The position numbers were made by a program, and so were the translations under genes. DNA of 64,000 bases from Oscarella lobularis. Lineage: Eukaryota > Porifera > Homoscleromorpha > Homosclerophorida > Oscarellidae. Every line of letters starts with the position of its first letter. Position 1 is the first letter of the stretch. Below, one piece after another: positions 1-10,226 of this stretch. The notes beneath the pieces were generated by a model, which was not told the origin of the DNA, searched no databases, and saw only the letters and a list, made by a program, of their open reading frames with translations. The stretch covers positions 2,666,001 through 2,730,000 of the forward strand of contig NC_089185.1 of assembly GCF_947507565.1 (NCBI RefSeq). The letters run 5' to 3'.

Positions 1-12
1 CATACTACAGCA

Positions 13-834
13 ATGAAGCGTCACCCTTACGTGACAATTTCAGGTTGTTTGGCGATCATAGTCATTATGGCGCTCCTCTCTGAAGGCATATAGCCCAACT
101 ATATCCGTGGCGAAACCTCTTCTGATCCCGACTGCGTTGCGCAACGATGTCGAGATGGGAGAGACGGACGAGACGGACGGCCCGGACCTCCCGGAGAGCG
201 GGGCCCCAAAAGCTACATGATGATAACTCCCGATGACGTCATTTACAAAAGATTCGGCGATAGAGTTCGCCTGTACGAACCGCTTCGTTCAGGTGGCCCG
301 TCAATTTCGTTCGACGCCGGCAAAACGGACTTCAATCGATTGATGAGAGTAATCATAGCGGAGCCCAACGTGCTCGACAACTCAGCTCGATACATTGTTA
401 CAGCAAAAGTCTCTCATCGAAATCCCCCGTGTCGGTCACTACTGATATGGATCTCTACGTCACCGTGTCAGACGGAGTCAGCGCTGTCGGTTATTTGATA
501 CTCGACGAAGCAAATAGGAAGCCAAATCACAACCAATCTATGTGGCCGTGCGCAGGACCCAATGGGCAAACATTCGTGCATCATGATTCGGGGTGCACTC
601 GGCTCCGAGATGGAGAGACAACGAAGTTTTCGCCACCGCACACAGTGCAAGTGAAATTCGGCGGCCACCACAAAGCGTTTGGAATAGGGGAAACCGTCTC
701 TGGCGTGATTCTGATGTTCACCCACAATTATGCATTCACCGGCAAAGGGAATTTACTTGGATATTTATCGTCACAATAAGGGCGAGAGGTATATCATCGA
801 TTTCATCGAAGTGAGACTTGAAAAAGAGACTTAA
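13..834 (+). pseudogene. Broken short collagen-like gene, MKHH subfamily (copy 1)
   Basis: The reading frame opens with a signal peptide like that of the MKHHSF-type copy at 25654, then meets an in-frame TAG at 91-93, at the signal peptide/linker boundary, next to small insertions. The collagen stub (GRDGRDGR then PGPPGERGP) and the start of the C-terminal domain (MMITPDDVIY) follow. Two extra C bases near 423-428 shift the frame, and an 8-base deletion at about 740 shifts it again before the usual KET stop at 832-834. Three independent lesions make a functional product unlikely. The gene pairs with the copy at 6371 as the first member of a large tandem duplication. Assembly error is possible for single indels but not for all three. 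Confidence 0.8.
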
Positions 835-1142
835 TTCGAGCTGACGCGAGACTAACTTTTTGGCGGTATCAATTAACGGCATATGACTAAGTAGCCCTTC
901 TCTCGTACTGTGATTGAATTTGTCGCCTTTTGTCCTCTTCCAGTGTTTCTTTCATCACTCTATTTTAACTCTGTCAGCGTCCGCACGTGCAGCGCGAGCA
1001 CTTGCGAAGCCAAGGCTTACCCACATCGCCGGCATGAAGTAACCGCGAGTCGACGAGACCATCTTGATGCGGCAGAAAGCTGCAAACATAAAGTTGCAGC
1101 AAAGATCTCTGCTTACACTCTCTGGTACCCCCCCGTGCGTTG

Positions 1143-1342
1143 NNNNNNNNNNNNNNNNNNNNNNNNNNNNNNNNNNNNNNNNNNNNNNNNNNNNNNNNNN
1201 NNNNNNNNNNNNNNNNNNNNNNNNNNNNNNNNNNNNNNNNNNNNNNNNNNNNNNNNNNNNNNNNNNNNNNNNNNNNNNNNNNNNNNNNNNNNNNNNNNNN
1301 NNNNNNNNNNNNNNNNNNNNNNNNNNNNNNNNNNNNNNNNNN
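1143..1342. other. Assembly gap (200 N)
   Basis: Exactly 200 N, which suggests a placeholder length. The flanks match 7480-7495 and 7625-7640 of the paralogous segment. Confidence 0.95.
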
Positions 1343-1415
1343 GAAAAAGACGTCTCCAACGTCAAAGCGTCGGAGTCTCAAGGATTTTGTCTAGACGCCA
1401 TCCGCTAAACCCGTA

Positions 1416-1423
1416 GATATAAG
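1416..1423 (+). promoter_or_regulatory. TATA box of the 1485 gene
   Basis: GATATAAG lies about 62 bases upstream of the ATG. The same motif at a comparable distance precedes the MKHHSF copies (6286, 25568). It is deleted in the otherwise very similar promoter of the broken copy at 7750. Confidence 0.55.
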
Positions 1424-1484
1424 GCGACACGAAATCAGTTAGCTACATCTACAGCGAAGCAGAAGCGGTCATCATACGAAGGCA

Positions 1485-2324
1485 ATGAAGCACCACCCTT
1501 ACGCGACAATGACACGTTGTTTGGCAATCGTAGTCATGATGGCACTCCTCTCTGAGGGCATCGCCCAACCGTCTGATCCCGAGTGCGCTGGGCGAAATGG
1601 GAGAGACGGACGAGATGGGAGAGACGGACGAGATGGGAGAGACGGACGAGACGGATGGGCCAGATTTTCCGGAGAGCAGGGCACCTACATGATGATAACT
1701 CCCGATGACGTCATTTACGAAAGATACGGCGATAGAGTTCGCTTGTACGAACCGCTTCGTTCAGGCGAACCGTCAATTACGTTCGACGCCGGCAAAACGG
1801 ACTTCAATCGATTGATGAGAGTAACCTTAGCGGAGCCTCACGTGCTCGACAACTCAGCTCGATACGTCGTCACAGCAACAGTCGCTCATCGAAATCCCGT
1901 GTCAGTCACTACTGATATGGATCTCTACGTCACCGTGTCAGACGGAGTCAGCGCTGTGGGTTATTTGATTCTCGACGAAGAAAATAGGAAGTCGAACGAC
2001 ACTATGTGGCCGTGCGCGGGTCCCAATCGACAAACATTCGTGCATCATGACTCGTGCACTAAGCTCAAGAGTCAAGGGCCAACAAAGTTTTCACCACCGC
2101 ACACAGTGCAAGTGAAATTTGGCGGTCACCACAAAGCGTTTGGAATAGGGAAAACAGTCTCTGGCGTGACTGTGATGTCCACCCGCAAATACGCACAGAC
2201 CTTGAAACCGGAAAAGGGAATTTTCGTAGACATTTATCGTCACCAGAAGGCAGAGCAGTACATCATTGATTTCATGGAGGTGAGACTTGAAAAAGATACG
2301 TACTTAGCGCCGACGCGACTCTGA
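1485..2324 (+). CDS. Short secreted collagen-like protein, MKHH subfamily, 279 aa
   Basis: An intact, intronless frame. Residues 1-27 are a hydrophobic signal peptide ending in SEGIAQ. A single Cys at about 34 sits just before the collagen stub and could link chains. The helix is very short: one GRN and five GRD triplets, after which periodicity is lost (GWARFSGEQG); sister copies read GPPGERGP there, so the end of the helix has drifted. From about residue 67 (YMMITPDDVIYERYGDRV) comes the family C-terminal domain, with hallmarks [46 protein letters not shown] and YIIDF. The C-terminus runs past the usual KET into a nine-residue tail because the stop was lost. The product is predicted to be extracellular and oligomeric. 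The C-terminal domain is not one I recognise. Confidence 0.88.
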   Translation: MKHHPYATMTRCLAIVVMMALLSEGIAQPSDPECAGRNGRDGRDGRDGRDGRDGRDGWARFSGEQGTYMMITPDDVIYERYGDRVRLYEPLRSGEPSITFDAGKTDFNRLMRVTLAEPHVLDNSARYVVTATVAHRNPVSVTTDMDLYVTVSDGVSAVGYLILDEENRKSNDTMWPCAGPNRQTFVHHDSCTKLKSQGPTKFSPPHTVQVKFGGHHKAFGIGKTVSGVTVMSTRKYAQTLKPEKGIFVDIYRHQKAEQYIIDFMEVRLEKDTYLAPTRL

Positions 2325-2433
2325 TCGGCGAGACTTAGACTGCGTGCTTGATTAGGCAGTATGCTGGGGACAGAAATATGTGCGCTCGTGTTGTCATTGT
2401 TGCAATTGTTGCTGTCTGTCCTATGCCTATGTC

Positions 2434-2439
2434 AATAAA
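2434..2439 (+). promoter_or_regulatory. Polyadenylation signal AATAAA
   Basis: Canonical hexamer about 110 bases after the stop of the 1485 gene. It is conserved at 8679-8684 behind the paralogue at 7750. Confidence 0.5.
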
Positions 2440-2550
2440 ATGAGCATCAGACGAATGCTTCTCGAGCCTAACTTTGCACCGCAGGGATAAACCGTTGATC
2501 GCAGAGTGGCCCAAAAACTCGAAAATGAGAATTGAGCTAATAATAGCTGG

Positions 2551-2662
2551 AAGTTTTCACCACTGCATACAGTGCAGGTGAAATTGGATGGCCACCATGA
2601 AGCCTTCGGAATAGCAAATACCCGTCTCTGACATGCATTTGCTTTCGGAGCCTGTTGAAACA
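2551..2662 (+). pseudogene. Collagen-like gene fragment (C-terminal domain piece)
   Basis: Encodes recognisable [20 protein letters not shown] and surrounding residues of the family C-terminal domain, then decays. There is no start, no helix and no stop context. A near-identical fragment lies at 8797-8908, so it predates the local duplication. Confidence 0.7.
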
Positions 2663-2689
2663 AAATATCTCCGAAGTACGGCTCAGAGG

Positions 2690-2915
2690 ACGACGTACAG
2701 ATAGGCTGCCACCCCAACGAGTAGCCAATGTGTCGTACGAAGATCGGTTGTCAAGAAAATGCAGATCGGACCGCGACGGGGATCCAAACGAAGGCGAGAA
2801 TCCCAAAACTAGACGGACACGCGCAACGCCGTCATTTGTTATACGGGCATCACGAGCCGGAGTTTGAACCAAACAGATGAACGTTCTGGCTGCTGTTAGG
2901 CATCAGCCATGAGCG
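2690..2915. repeat. Dispersed ~230-270 bp downstream module, copy 1
   Basis: Runs from the GCTGCCACCCCAACGAGTAG motif to GCTGCTGTTAGGCATCAGCC. Related copies follow array genes at about 8935-9160, 14838-15065, 20804-20967 (continuing at 23055), 28200-28350, 31545-31755 and 36475-36710. No terminal inverted repeats or long frame were seen. It probably travels with the gene duplications. Confidence 0.6.
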
Positions 2916-3198
2916 ATGGGGCCCCGGTCACTCTGCTTGCGTGTCCAGTGGTTCTTCACACGGCGAAATAGTCTCGAGAAGCCACTGAACAGCCTTACAG
3001 GAGATGTTTACTATGTAGCATGCAGGCTCCAGGATGAGAAGAGTTGCTATTGAATAGTACAGCAGAAACCTTCCATCCGAACGAAAACACACACTCTTAT
3101 TTAGAGGCACAGCTGGCTGTCGATTTCGAGTAATTGGTTATTTGACAGACCCAGAAATGAGAAGAGTTGCTATTAAATAGTACTGCAGAAACCTTCCA

Positions 3199-3262
3199 CA
3201 TATATATATATATATATATACACATATATATATATACACACATATATATATATACTGTATAT
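3199..3262. repeat. AT-dinucleotide microsatellite
   Basis: Runs of TA broken by CACA steps inside the promoter-module array. A copy is present at about 9445-9508. Confidence 0.9.
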
Positions 3263-4793
3263 CTTTAGAGGCACAGCTGTAGGAAGCGATGGAGATAATT
3301 AGGGTCGGGAGGTCTGCGGTCGGTTTCGAGTAGTTGATAGTATAAAGAAGACTCGAAAGCTGCATGCCTTATTTTGATAGCAGAAGCTCGCTAGTATCGA
3401 GAAGTTTCTATGCATTTGATTAAGCTGTAGTCAACAGGAGATTTTACTATGTAGCAGGCTCCAGCGTGAGAAGAGAAACAGCTAGCCTTAGGAACTTGCA
3501 TAAATTGTACTGTAGAAACCTTTTAGAGGCACAGCTGGATATAAGGTCGGGAGGTCTGTGGTCGGTTTCGAGTAATTTGCTGTTTGAATGCAAAGAAGAA
3601 CATGCCTCAATTCGATAGCTGAAGCGCGTTGGGTTTGTATCGAGTTTCTATGCATTTGATTAAGCTGTAGTAATCAGGAGATGTTGTGTAGCAGGCTAAA
3701 GAGTAAAGAAGAGAAACAGCCCTGAATCCCCTGATCACGGATTTTATAACATCCGTGCCCTGATAGAATAAATCTTGCTATTGAATAGTACTTCAGAAAC
3801 CTTGCATCCGAACGAAACACTCTTATTTTTATTTTAGAGGCACAGCTGGAGTAGGAAGCGATGGAGATAATTAGGGTCGGGAGGTCTGCGGTCGGTTTCG
3901 AGTAGTTGATAGTATAAAGAAGACTAGAATGCTGCATGCCTTATTTTGATAGCAGAAGCTCGCTAGGGTTAGTTATCAAGAAGTTTCTATGTATCTGATT
4001 AGGCTGTAGTCAACAGGAGATTTTACTATATATATGTAACAGGCTCCAGGGTGAGAAGAAAAACATCCCTGATAGACGAACAGCTTGAATACTTATAGTA
4101 CTGCAGAAACCTTGCCTACGTACGAAAACACTCCTTTTTTAGAGGCACAGCTGTAGGAAGCGATCTAGATAAGGTCGAGAGGTCTGCGGTCGGTTTCGAG
4201 TAGTTGGATTTTTGACAGAAACAAATATAAAGAAGACTCGAAAGCTACATGCCTTATTTTGATAGCAGAAGCTCGCTAGTATCGAGAAGTTTCTATGCAT
4301 TTGATTAGGCTGTAGTCAACAGGAGATTTTACTATGTAGCAGGCTCCAGCGTGAGAAGAGAAACAGCTAGCCTTAATAGACGGAACTTGCATAAATAGTA
4401 CTGTAGAAACCTTTTAGAGGCACAGCTGGATATAAGGTCGAGAGGTCTGAGGTCGGTTTCGAGTAATTTGAATGCAAAGAAGAACATGCCTCAATTCGAT
4501 AGCTGAAGCGCGTTGGGTTTGTATCGAGTTTCTATGCATTTGATTAAGCTGTAGTAATCAGGAGATGTTGTGTAGCAGGCTCCAGAGTAAAGAAGAGAAA
4601 CAGCCCTCACGGATTTTATAACATCCGTGCCCTGATAGAATAAATCTTGCTATTGAATAGTACTGCAGAAACCTTGCATCCGAACGAAACACTCTTATTT
4701 TTATTTTAGAGGCACAGCTGGTGTAGGAAGCGATCGAGTCGATCTGCGGTCGATTTCGAGTAATTGGATGTTTGACATGCAGACTCGCGTACA

Positions 4794-4802
4794 TATATAA
4801 AG
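4794..4802 (+). promoter_or_regulatory. TATA box of the 4866 gene
   Basis: TATATAAAG about 70 bases upstream of the ATG, in the block conserved before all MKHL-type genes. Confidence 0.6.
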
Positions 4803-4865
4803 AAGATTCGAAAGCTACATGCCTCACTTCGATAGCTGAAGCACGCAGCGACAGAAGAGTCCGCA

Positions 4866-5753
4866 ATGAAGCATCTCCGCTATGCAACGATTTCATGCTG
4901 CTTGGCAGTACTACTGACAGTAGCACCGCATCTCTCTCAATCCATGGGTATCACGCCGCCAGACGACGAATCTGAACCGGACCAATGCTGTATACGTGCC
5001 CCAAAGCCCGGTCGAGATGGAAAAGACGGACAAGACGGGCTTCCCGGACCTCCCGGTCTCCAGGGAGAGCGAGGTCTGGCAGGAAGCCCTGGGAAAGACG
5101 GAGAACGAGGACCTAAAGGAGACCCTGCCGTAAACGACGACGACATCTACTTGATGATTACTCCCAACGACGTCAAATTCAAGCGATACGGCGATCGAGT
5201 TCGCCTGCACGAAACACTCGCAATTGGGACGTCAATTTCTTTCAATGCCGGCTCGACTACCTACAATCGATTGATGAGGGTAACCTTAGTGGAGCCTAAC
5301 GTTCTGAAGGACTCCGCTAGATACGTTGTTACCGCGACGGTGTCCCATCGAAATCCCGTGTCTGTGACTACGGACATGGATCTCACCATCACCGTGTCCG
5401 ACGACAGCTCTGCCGTAGGCTATGAAATTGCTGATCAGGCGAATTCGCCGATATATATGTGGGCGTCTGAAGGGCTCTGTGGACAGATTTTAAAGCCATC
5501 TATTACTACGTTTAAGAGTGATGAGCAAAACAAGTATTCTCCTCTACATACAGTGCAAGTGAAATTTGGCGGTGGTGTTCGTGCATTTGGAATAGGAAAA
5601 ACCGTCTCTGGCGTAAATAGAGTTGCTCCCCATCAATATTCGAAAGTGTTGAAACCAGCCAATGGAGTTTATGTAAATATCTACCGCAATGACGCGGCAG
5701 AGCGATATATCATCGACTTCATTGAAGTGACACTTGAGAAAGTGACCGAGTGA
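4866..5753 (+). CDS. Short secreted collagen-like protein, MKHL subfamily, 295 aa
   Basis: Intact and intronless. Signal peptide at residues 1-26, an acidic linker, then adjacent Cys41-Cys42 placed to tie chains just before the helix. Residues 49-88 hold 13 uninterrupted Gly-X-Y triplets (GRD GKD GQD GLP GPP, then GERGLAGSPGKDGERGPKGD), with no RGD motif. The C-terminal domain starts at about residue 95 (YLMITPNDVKF) and ends YIIDFIEVTLEK. The motifs TITVSDDSSAVGYEIADQA and MWASEG mark a sub-type shared with 10227 and the chimera at 27022. It is near-identical to the gene at 10227. Predicted extracellular trimer; partner and ligand unknown. Confidence 0.9.
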   Translation: MKHLRYATISCCLAVLLTVAPHLSQSMGITPPDDESEPDQCCIRAPKPGRDGKDGQDGLPGPPGLQGERGLAGSPGKDGERGPKGDPAVNDDDIYLMITPNDVKFKRYGDRVRLHETLAIGTSISFNAGSTTYNRLMRVTLVEPNVLKDSARYVVTATVSHRNPVSVTTDMDLTITVSDDSSAVGYEIADQANSPIYMWASEGLCGQILKPSITTFKSDEQNKYSPLHTVQVKFGGGVRAFGIGKTVSGVNRVAPHQYSKVLKPANGVYVNIYRNDAAERYIIDFIEVTLEKVTE

Positions 5754-5814
5754 CGTGATCCTGCAGACTGACCTCAGACTTACTGCTGAGAGACGAAGCA
5801 TTGTGTGGCAGTGT

Positions 5815-5935
5815 GTTGTTTTTCGTTTTTGTTTCGCTTTTATTTTAGTCTTTGTCTTTTTCGTTGTTGTTTGTGTTGATTTGCTATTGTTGTTATTGTT
5901 GCTGTTGTTGTTGTTGTTTCTGCTACTGCTGCTTG
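5815..5935. repeat. Low-complexity TTG/TTT tract
   Basis: Imperfect TTG trinucleotides and T runs. Frames through it encode poly-Leu or poly-Asn and are not genes. Confidence 0.85.
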
Positions 5936-6285
5936 CAAAGAAAAACTCTCTATTGAGATCGCTATTCTCCATTGCTTCCCTACTGTATAAATTAATAACA
6001 AAGGATAACAGAGGAAAAAGAAGAACAGGCAAACTAAAGATATTATACAGTCACGGCAGGGATGTTGAACTAGAATTTTAATTAAAGAGTAGTATGAAGA
6101 ACTACATAAATAATTTACACTATTGATTCATAAATTTTTTGCTCGGACACTAAACAATGATCCTAGTGGTGGGCTCCGCGAAACCGGGCCCCCGCAGTAA
6201 ACGAGCCAGTTGCAACCACGATTTTCAAGTGAAAACCCTGTATGAAACGTGTGATTTCCTGTAAAAACCAGTCTCGACTCCAAGA

Positions 6286-6293
6286 GATATAAG
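6286..6293 (+). promoter_or_regulatory. TATA box of the 6371 copy
   Basis: GATATAAG about 80 bases upstream of the ATG. The identical context lies at 25568-25575. Confidence 0.5.
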
Positions 6294-6370
6294 GCGACAC
6301 GACAGTAGTTGAATCAGTTAGCTTACATCACAGCAAGCAGCTATAGGATTGGCCATCATACTACAGCAAA

Positions 6371-7177
6371 ATGAAGCATCACTCTTTCGTGTCAATTTCA
6401 GGTTGTTTGGCAATCATAGTCATGATGGTGCTCCTCTCTGAAGGCATCTCTCAACTATCCGTGACGAAACCTTCTGATCCCGGCTGCATTTGTCGAGATG
6501 GGAGAGACGGTCGAGACGGACGGGTCGGCCCTCCCGGAGAGCGGGGCCCCAAAAGCTACATGATGATAACTCCCAATGACGTCATTTACAAAAGATTCGG
6601 CGATAGAGTTCGCCTGTACGAACCGCTTCGTTCAGGTGGCACTTCAATATCTTTTGACACCGGCAAAACGGACTTTAATCGATTGATAAGAGTAACCTTG
6701 GCGGAACCTCATGTGCTCGACAACTCAGCTTGATATGTTGTCACAGCAACAGTTGCTCATCGAAATCCCGTGTCAGTCACTACTGATATGGACCTTTACG
6801 TCACCGGGTCAGACGGAGTCAGCGCTGTCGGTTACTTGATTCTCGACGAAGCAAACAGGAAGTCGAACGACGTGATGTGGCCGTGCGCGGGACCGAATGA
6901 ACAAACATTCGTGGATCATAACTCGGGGTGCACTCAGCTCAAGAGTCAAGGGCCAACAAAGTTTTCACCACCGCACACTGTGCAAGTGAAATTTGGCGGT
7001 CACGACAAAGCGTTTGGAATAGGGAAAACAGTCTCTGGCGTGAGCGTGATGTTCACGCACAATTATGCATTCACCTTGAAACCAGCAAAGGGAATTTACT
7101 TGGATATTTATCGTCACAATAAGGGCGAGAGGTACATCATCGATTTCATCGAAGTGAAATTTGAAAAAGAGACCTAG
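6371..7177 (+). pseudogene. Collagen-like gene with a single nonsense codon, MKHHSF type
   Basis: Complete from start to stop and in one frame (signal peptide, Cys-rich [24 protein letters not shown]-terminal domain), except for TGA at 6731-6733 where relatives have CGA (Arg in NSARYVVT). The change is a single C-to-T at a CpG. Truncation after 120 residues removes most of the C-terminal domain. It may be a recent null allele rather than a long-dead gene, since everything downstream remains well conserved. Its partner in the preceding duplication unit is the more damaged copy at 13. Confidence 0.8.
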
Positions 7178-7749
7178 ATTAGAGATGACGCGAGACTAAC
7201 TTTTTGGCGGTATCAATTAACGGCATGTGACTATAAGTAGCCCTTCTCTCGTACTGTGATTGCTTTAGTCCTCTGCCAGTGTTTCTTTCATCACTCTATT
7301 TTAACTCTGTCAGCGTCCGCACGTGCAGCGCGAGCACTTGCGAAGCCAAGGCTTACCCACATCGATTGCGCCGGCATGAAGTAACCGCGAGTCGACGAGA
7401 CCATCTTGATGCGGCAGAAAGCTGCAAACATAAAGTTGCAGCAAAGATCTCTGCTTACACTCTCTGGTACCCAGGCCTCCCCCGTGCGTTGACTTCCCCG
7501 TTGACACAAGCTGACCACCCCCGTCCGTTGACCCCGGCAGGAACGTACGTCATCAAAACAAAACATTGGATGCACTCAATGACCTTAGCGGTGTACTTGC
7601 GAAATAGGGGAAATAAACACGCCAGTGTAAAGATGTCTCCAACGTCAAAGCGTCGGAGTCTCAAGTATTTTGTCTAGACGCCATCCGCTAAACCCGTAGT
7701 CAGTTAGCTACATCTACAGCAAGCAGAAGCGGTCATCATACCAAGGGCA
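7178..7749 (+). other. Intergenic region
   Basis: 3' flank of the 6371 copy and upstream region of the 7750 copy, paralogous to 835-1484 but without the gap. Frames here are short and unsupported. Confidence 0.75.
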
Positions 7750-8552
7750 ATGAAGCACCACCCTTACGCGACAATGAGACGTTGTTTGGCAATCATAGTC
7801 ATGATGGCACTCCTCTCTGAGGGCATCGCCCAACCGTCTGATCCCGAGTGCGTTGGGCGAAATGGGAGAGACGGACGAGATGGGAGAGACGGACGAGACG
7901 GTTGGGCCAGATTTTCCGGAGAGCAGGGCACCTACATGATGATAACTCCCGATGACGTCATTTATGAAAGATACGGCGATAGAGTTCGCTTGTACGAACC
8001 GCTTCGTTCAGGTGACCCGTCAATTTCGTTCGACGCCGGCAAAACGGACTTCAATCAATTAATGAGAGTAACCTTAGCGGAGCCTCACGTGCTCGACAAC
8101 TCAGCTCGATACGTCGTCACAGCAACAGTCGCTCACATCGAAATCCCGTGTCAGTCACTACTGATATGGATCTCTACGTCACCGTGTCAGACGGAGTCAG
8201 CGCTGTAGGTTATTTGATTCTCGACGAAGCAAATAGGATTTCGAACGACACTATGTGGCCGTGCGCGGGTCCCAATCGACAGACATTCGTGCATCATGAC
8301 TCGTGCACTAAGATCAAGAGTCAAGGGCCAACAAAGTTTTCACCACCGCACACAGTGCAAGTGAAATTTGGCGGTCACCACAAAGCGTTTGGAATAGGGA
8401 AAACAGTCTCTGGCGTGACTGTGATGTCCACCCGCAAATACGCACAGACCTTGAAACCGGAAAAGGGAATTTTCGTAGACATTTATCGTCACCAGAAGGC
8501 AGAGCAGTACATCATTGATTTCATGGAGGTGAGACTTGAAAAAGATACTTAG
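7750..8552 (+). pseudogene. Frameshifted collagen-like gene, MKHHPY type
   Basis: Very similar to the intact 1485 gene, but with a 2-base insertion near 8134 (GCTCACATCG against GCTCATCG) that shifts the frame about 129 codons in. The rest of the C-terminal domain continues in another frame to a normal KDT stop. Its promoter has also lost an 18-base block containing the TATA box present at 1416. Two separate losses support a dead copy, though the frameshift alone could be an assembly error. Confidence 0.8.
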
Positions 8553-8796
8553 CGCCGACGCGACTCTGATCGGCGAGACTTAGACTGCGTGCTTGATTAG
8601 GCCGTATGCTGGGGACAGAAATATGTGCGCTCGTGTTGTCATTGTTGCAATTGTTGCTGTCTGTCCTATGCCTATGTCAATAAAATGAGCATCAGACGAA
8701 TGCTTCTCGAGCCTAACTTTGCACCGCAGGGATAAACCGTTGATCGCAGAGTGGCCCAAAAACTCGAAAATGAGAACTTGAGCTAATAATAGCTGG

Positions 8797-8908
8797 AAGT
8801 TTTCACCACTGCATACAGTGCAGATGAAATTGGATGGCCACCATGAAGCCTTCGGAATAGCAAATACCCGTCTCTGACATGCATTTGCTTTCGGAGCCTG
8901 TTGAAACA
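8797..8908 (+). pseudogene. Collagen-like gene fragment
   Basis: Duplicate of the fragment at 2551-2662, same decay pattern. Confidence 0.65.
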
Positions 8909-9235
8909 AAATATCTCCGAAGTACGGCTCAGAGGACGACGTACAGATAGGCTGCCACCCCAACGAGTAGCCAATGTGTCGTACGAAGATCGGTTGTCAA
9001 GAAAATGCAGATCGGACCGCGACGGGGATCCAAACGAAGGCGAGAATCCCAAAACTAGACGGACACGCGCAACGCCGTCATTTGTTATACGGGCATCACG
9101 AGCCGGAGTTTGAACCAAACAGATGAACGTTCTGGCTGCTGTTAGGCATCAGCCATGAGCGATGGGGCCCCGGTCACTCTGCTTGCGTGTCCAGTGGTTC
9201 TTCACACGGCGAAATAGTCTCGAGAAGCCACTGAA

Positions 9236-10226
9236 CAGCCTTACAGGAGATGTTTACTATGTAGCATGCAGGCTCCAGGATGAGAAGAGTTGCTATTGAA
9301 TAGTACAGCAGAAACCTTCCATCCGAACGAAAACACACACTCTTATTTAGAGGCACAGCTGGCTGTCGATTTCGAGTAATTGGTTATTTGACAGACCCAG
9401 AAATGAGAAGAGTTGCTATTAAATAGTACTGCAGAAACCTTCCACATATATATATATATATATATACACATATATATATATACACACATATATATATATA
9501 CTGTATATCTTTAGAGGCACAGCTGTAGGAAGCGATGGAGATAATTAGGGTCGGGAGGTCTGCGGTCGGTTTCGAGTAGTTGATAGTATAAAGAAGACTC
9601 GAAAGCTGCATGCCTTATTTTGATAGCAGAAGCTCGCTAGTATCGAGAAGTTTCTATGCATTTGATTAAGCTGTAGTCAACAGGAGATTTTACTATGTAG
9701 CAGGCTCCAGCGTGAGAAGAGAAACAGCTAGCCTTAGGAACTTGCATAAATTGTACTGTAGAAACCTTTTAGAGGCACAGCTGGATATAAGGTCGGGAGG
9801 TCTGTGGTCGGTTTCGAGTAATTTGCTGTTTGAATGCAAAGAAGAACATGCCTCAATTCGATAGCTGAAGCGCGTTGGGTTTGTATCGAGTTTCTATGCA
9901 TTTGATTAAGCTGTAGTAATCAGGAGATGTTGTGTAGCAGGCTAAAGAGTAAAGAAGAGAAACAGCCCTGATCCACGGATTTTATAACGTGCCCTGATAG
10001 AATAAATCTTGCTATTGAATAGTACTGCAGAAACCTTGCATCCGAACGAAACACTCTTATTTTTATTTAGAGGCACAGCTGGTGTAGGAAGCGATCGAGT
10101 AGATCTGCGGTCGATTTCGAGTAATTGGATGTTTGACATGCAGACTCGCGTACATATATAAAGAAGATTCGAAAGCTACATGCCTCACTTCGATAGCTGA
10201 AGCACACAGCGACAGAAGAGTCCGCA
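9236..10226 (+). repeat. Promoter-like module array upstream of the 10227 gene
   Basis: Shorter version of the array at 2990-4860, with about three units instead of six. Relative to that segment about 885 bases are missing, consistent with unequal recombination between modules. The AT microsatellite is retained. Confidence 0.7.
10155..10163 (+). promoter_or_regulatory. TATA box of the 10227 gene
   Basis: TATATAAAG in the conserved MKHL-type promoter block, about 70 bases before the ATG. Confidence 0.6.

Larger units (their letters stand above)
835..1484 (+). other. Intergenic region with assembly gap
   Basis: No gene is seen. The left part is the 3' flank of copy 1 and is nearly identical to 7180-7490. 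A 200-N gap follows, then the proximal promoter of the 1485 gene. The matching stretch between the same flanks in the second duplication unit is only about 140 bases. Confidence 0.8.
2990..4860 (+). repeat. Tandem array of promoter-like modules upstream of the 4866 gene
   Basis: About six imperfect units of alternating roughly 245 and 320 bases. Each carries the same ordered blocks: GTAGCAGGCTCCAG, CTGCAGAAACCTT, AGAGGCACAGCTG, GGTCGGTTTCGAG, and a TATAAAGAAGACTCGAAAGC-like core (3345, 3915, 4228, 4795; degenerate at 3590 and 4475) followed by CATGCCTCA and GATAGCTGAAGC. Only the last unit is followed by a gene. No coding sequence is seen. Confidence 0.75.
5754..6370 (+). other. Intergenic region with T/TTG-rich stretch
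   Basis: The 3' flank of the 4866 gene runs into a T- and TTG-rich low-complexity tract (about 5815-5935), repeated at about 11176-11296 and partly at 28020-28100. From about 6160 the sequence is the MKHHSF-type upstream region, also found at 25450-25653. No gene is seen. Confidence 0.75.

Noticed and set aside
423-750. Frameshifts in the copy at 13 as introns
   Set aside because: The indels are 2 and 8 bases and all intact sisters are intronless.
1143-1342. Frames crossing the N gap
   Set aside because: They consist mostly of unknown residues and have no meaning.
4866-5130. RGD integrin-binding motif in the helix
   Set aside because: The repeats read GRD, not RGD, in every intact copy. 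Only KGD is seen, with no evidence that it is used.
5544-6081. 162- and 108-codon frames over the TTG-rich tract
   Set aside because: Low-complexity Asn- or Leu-rich translations overlapping the real gene and its 3' flank, repeated wherever the tract is copied.
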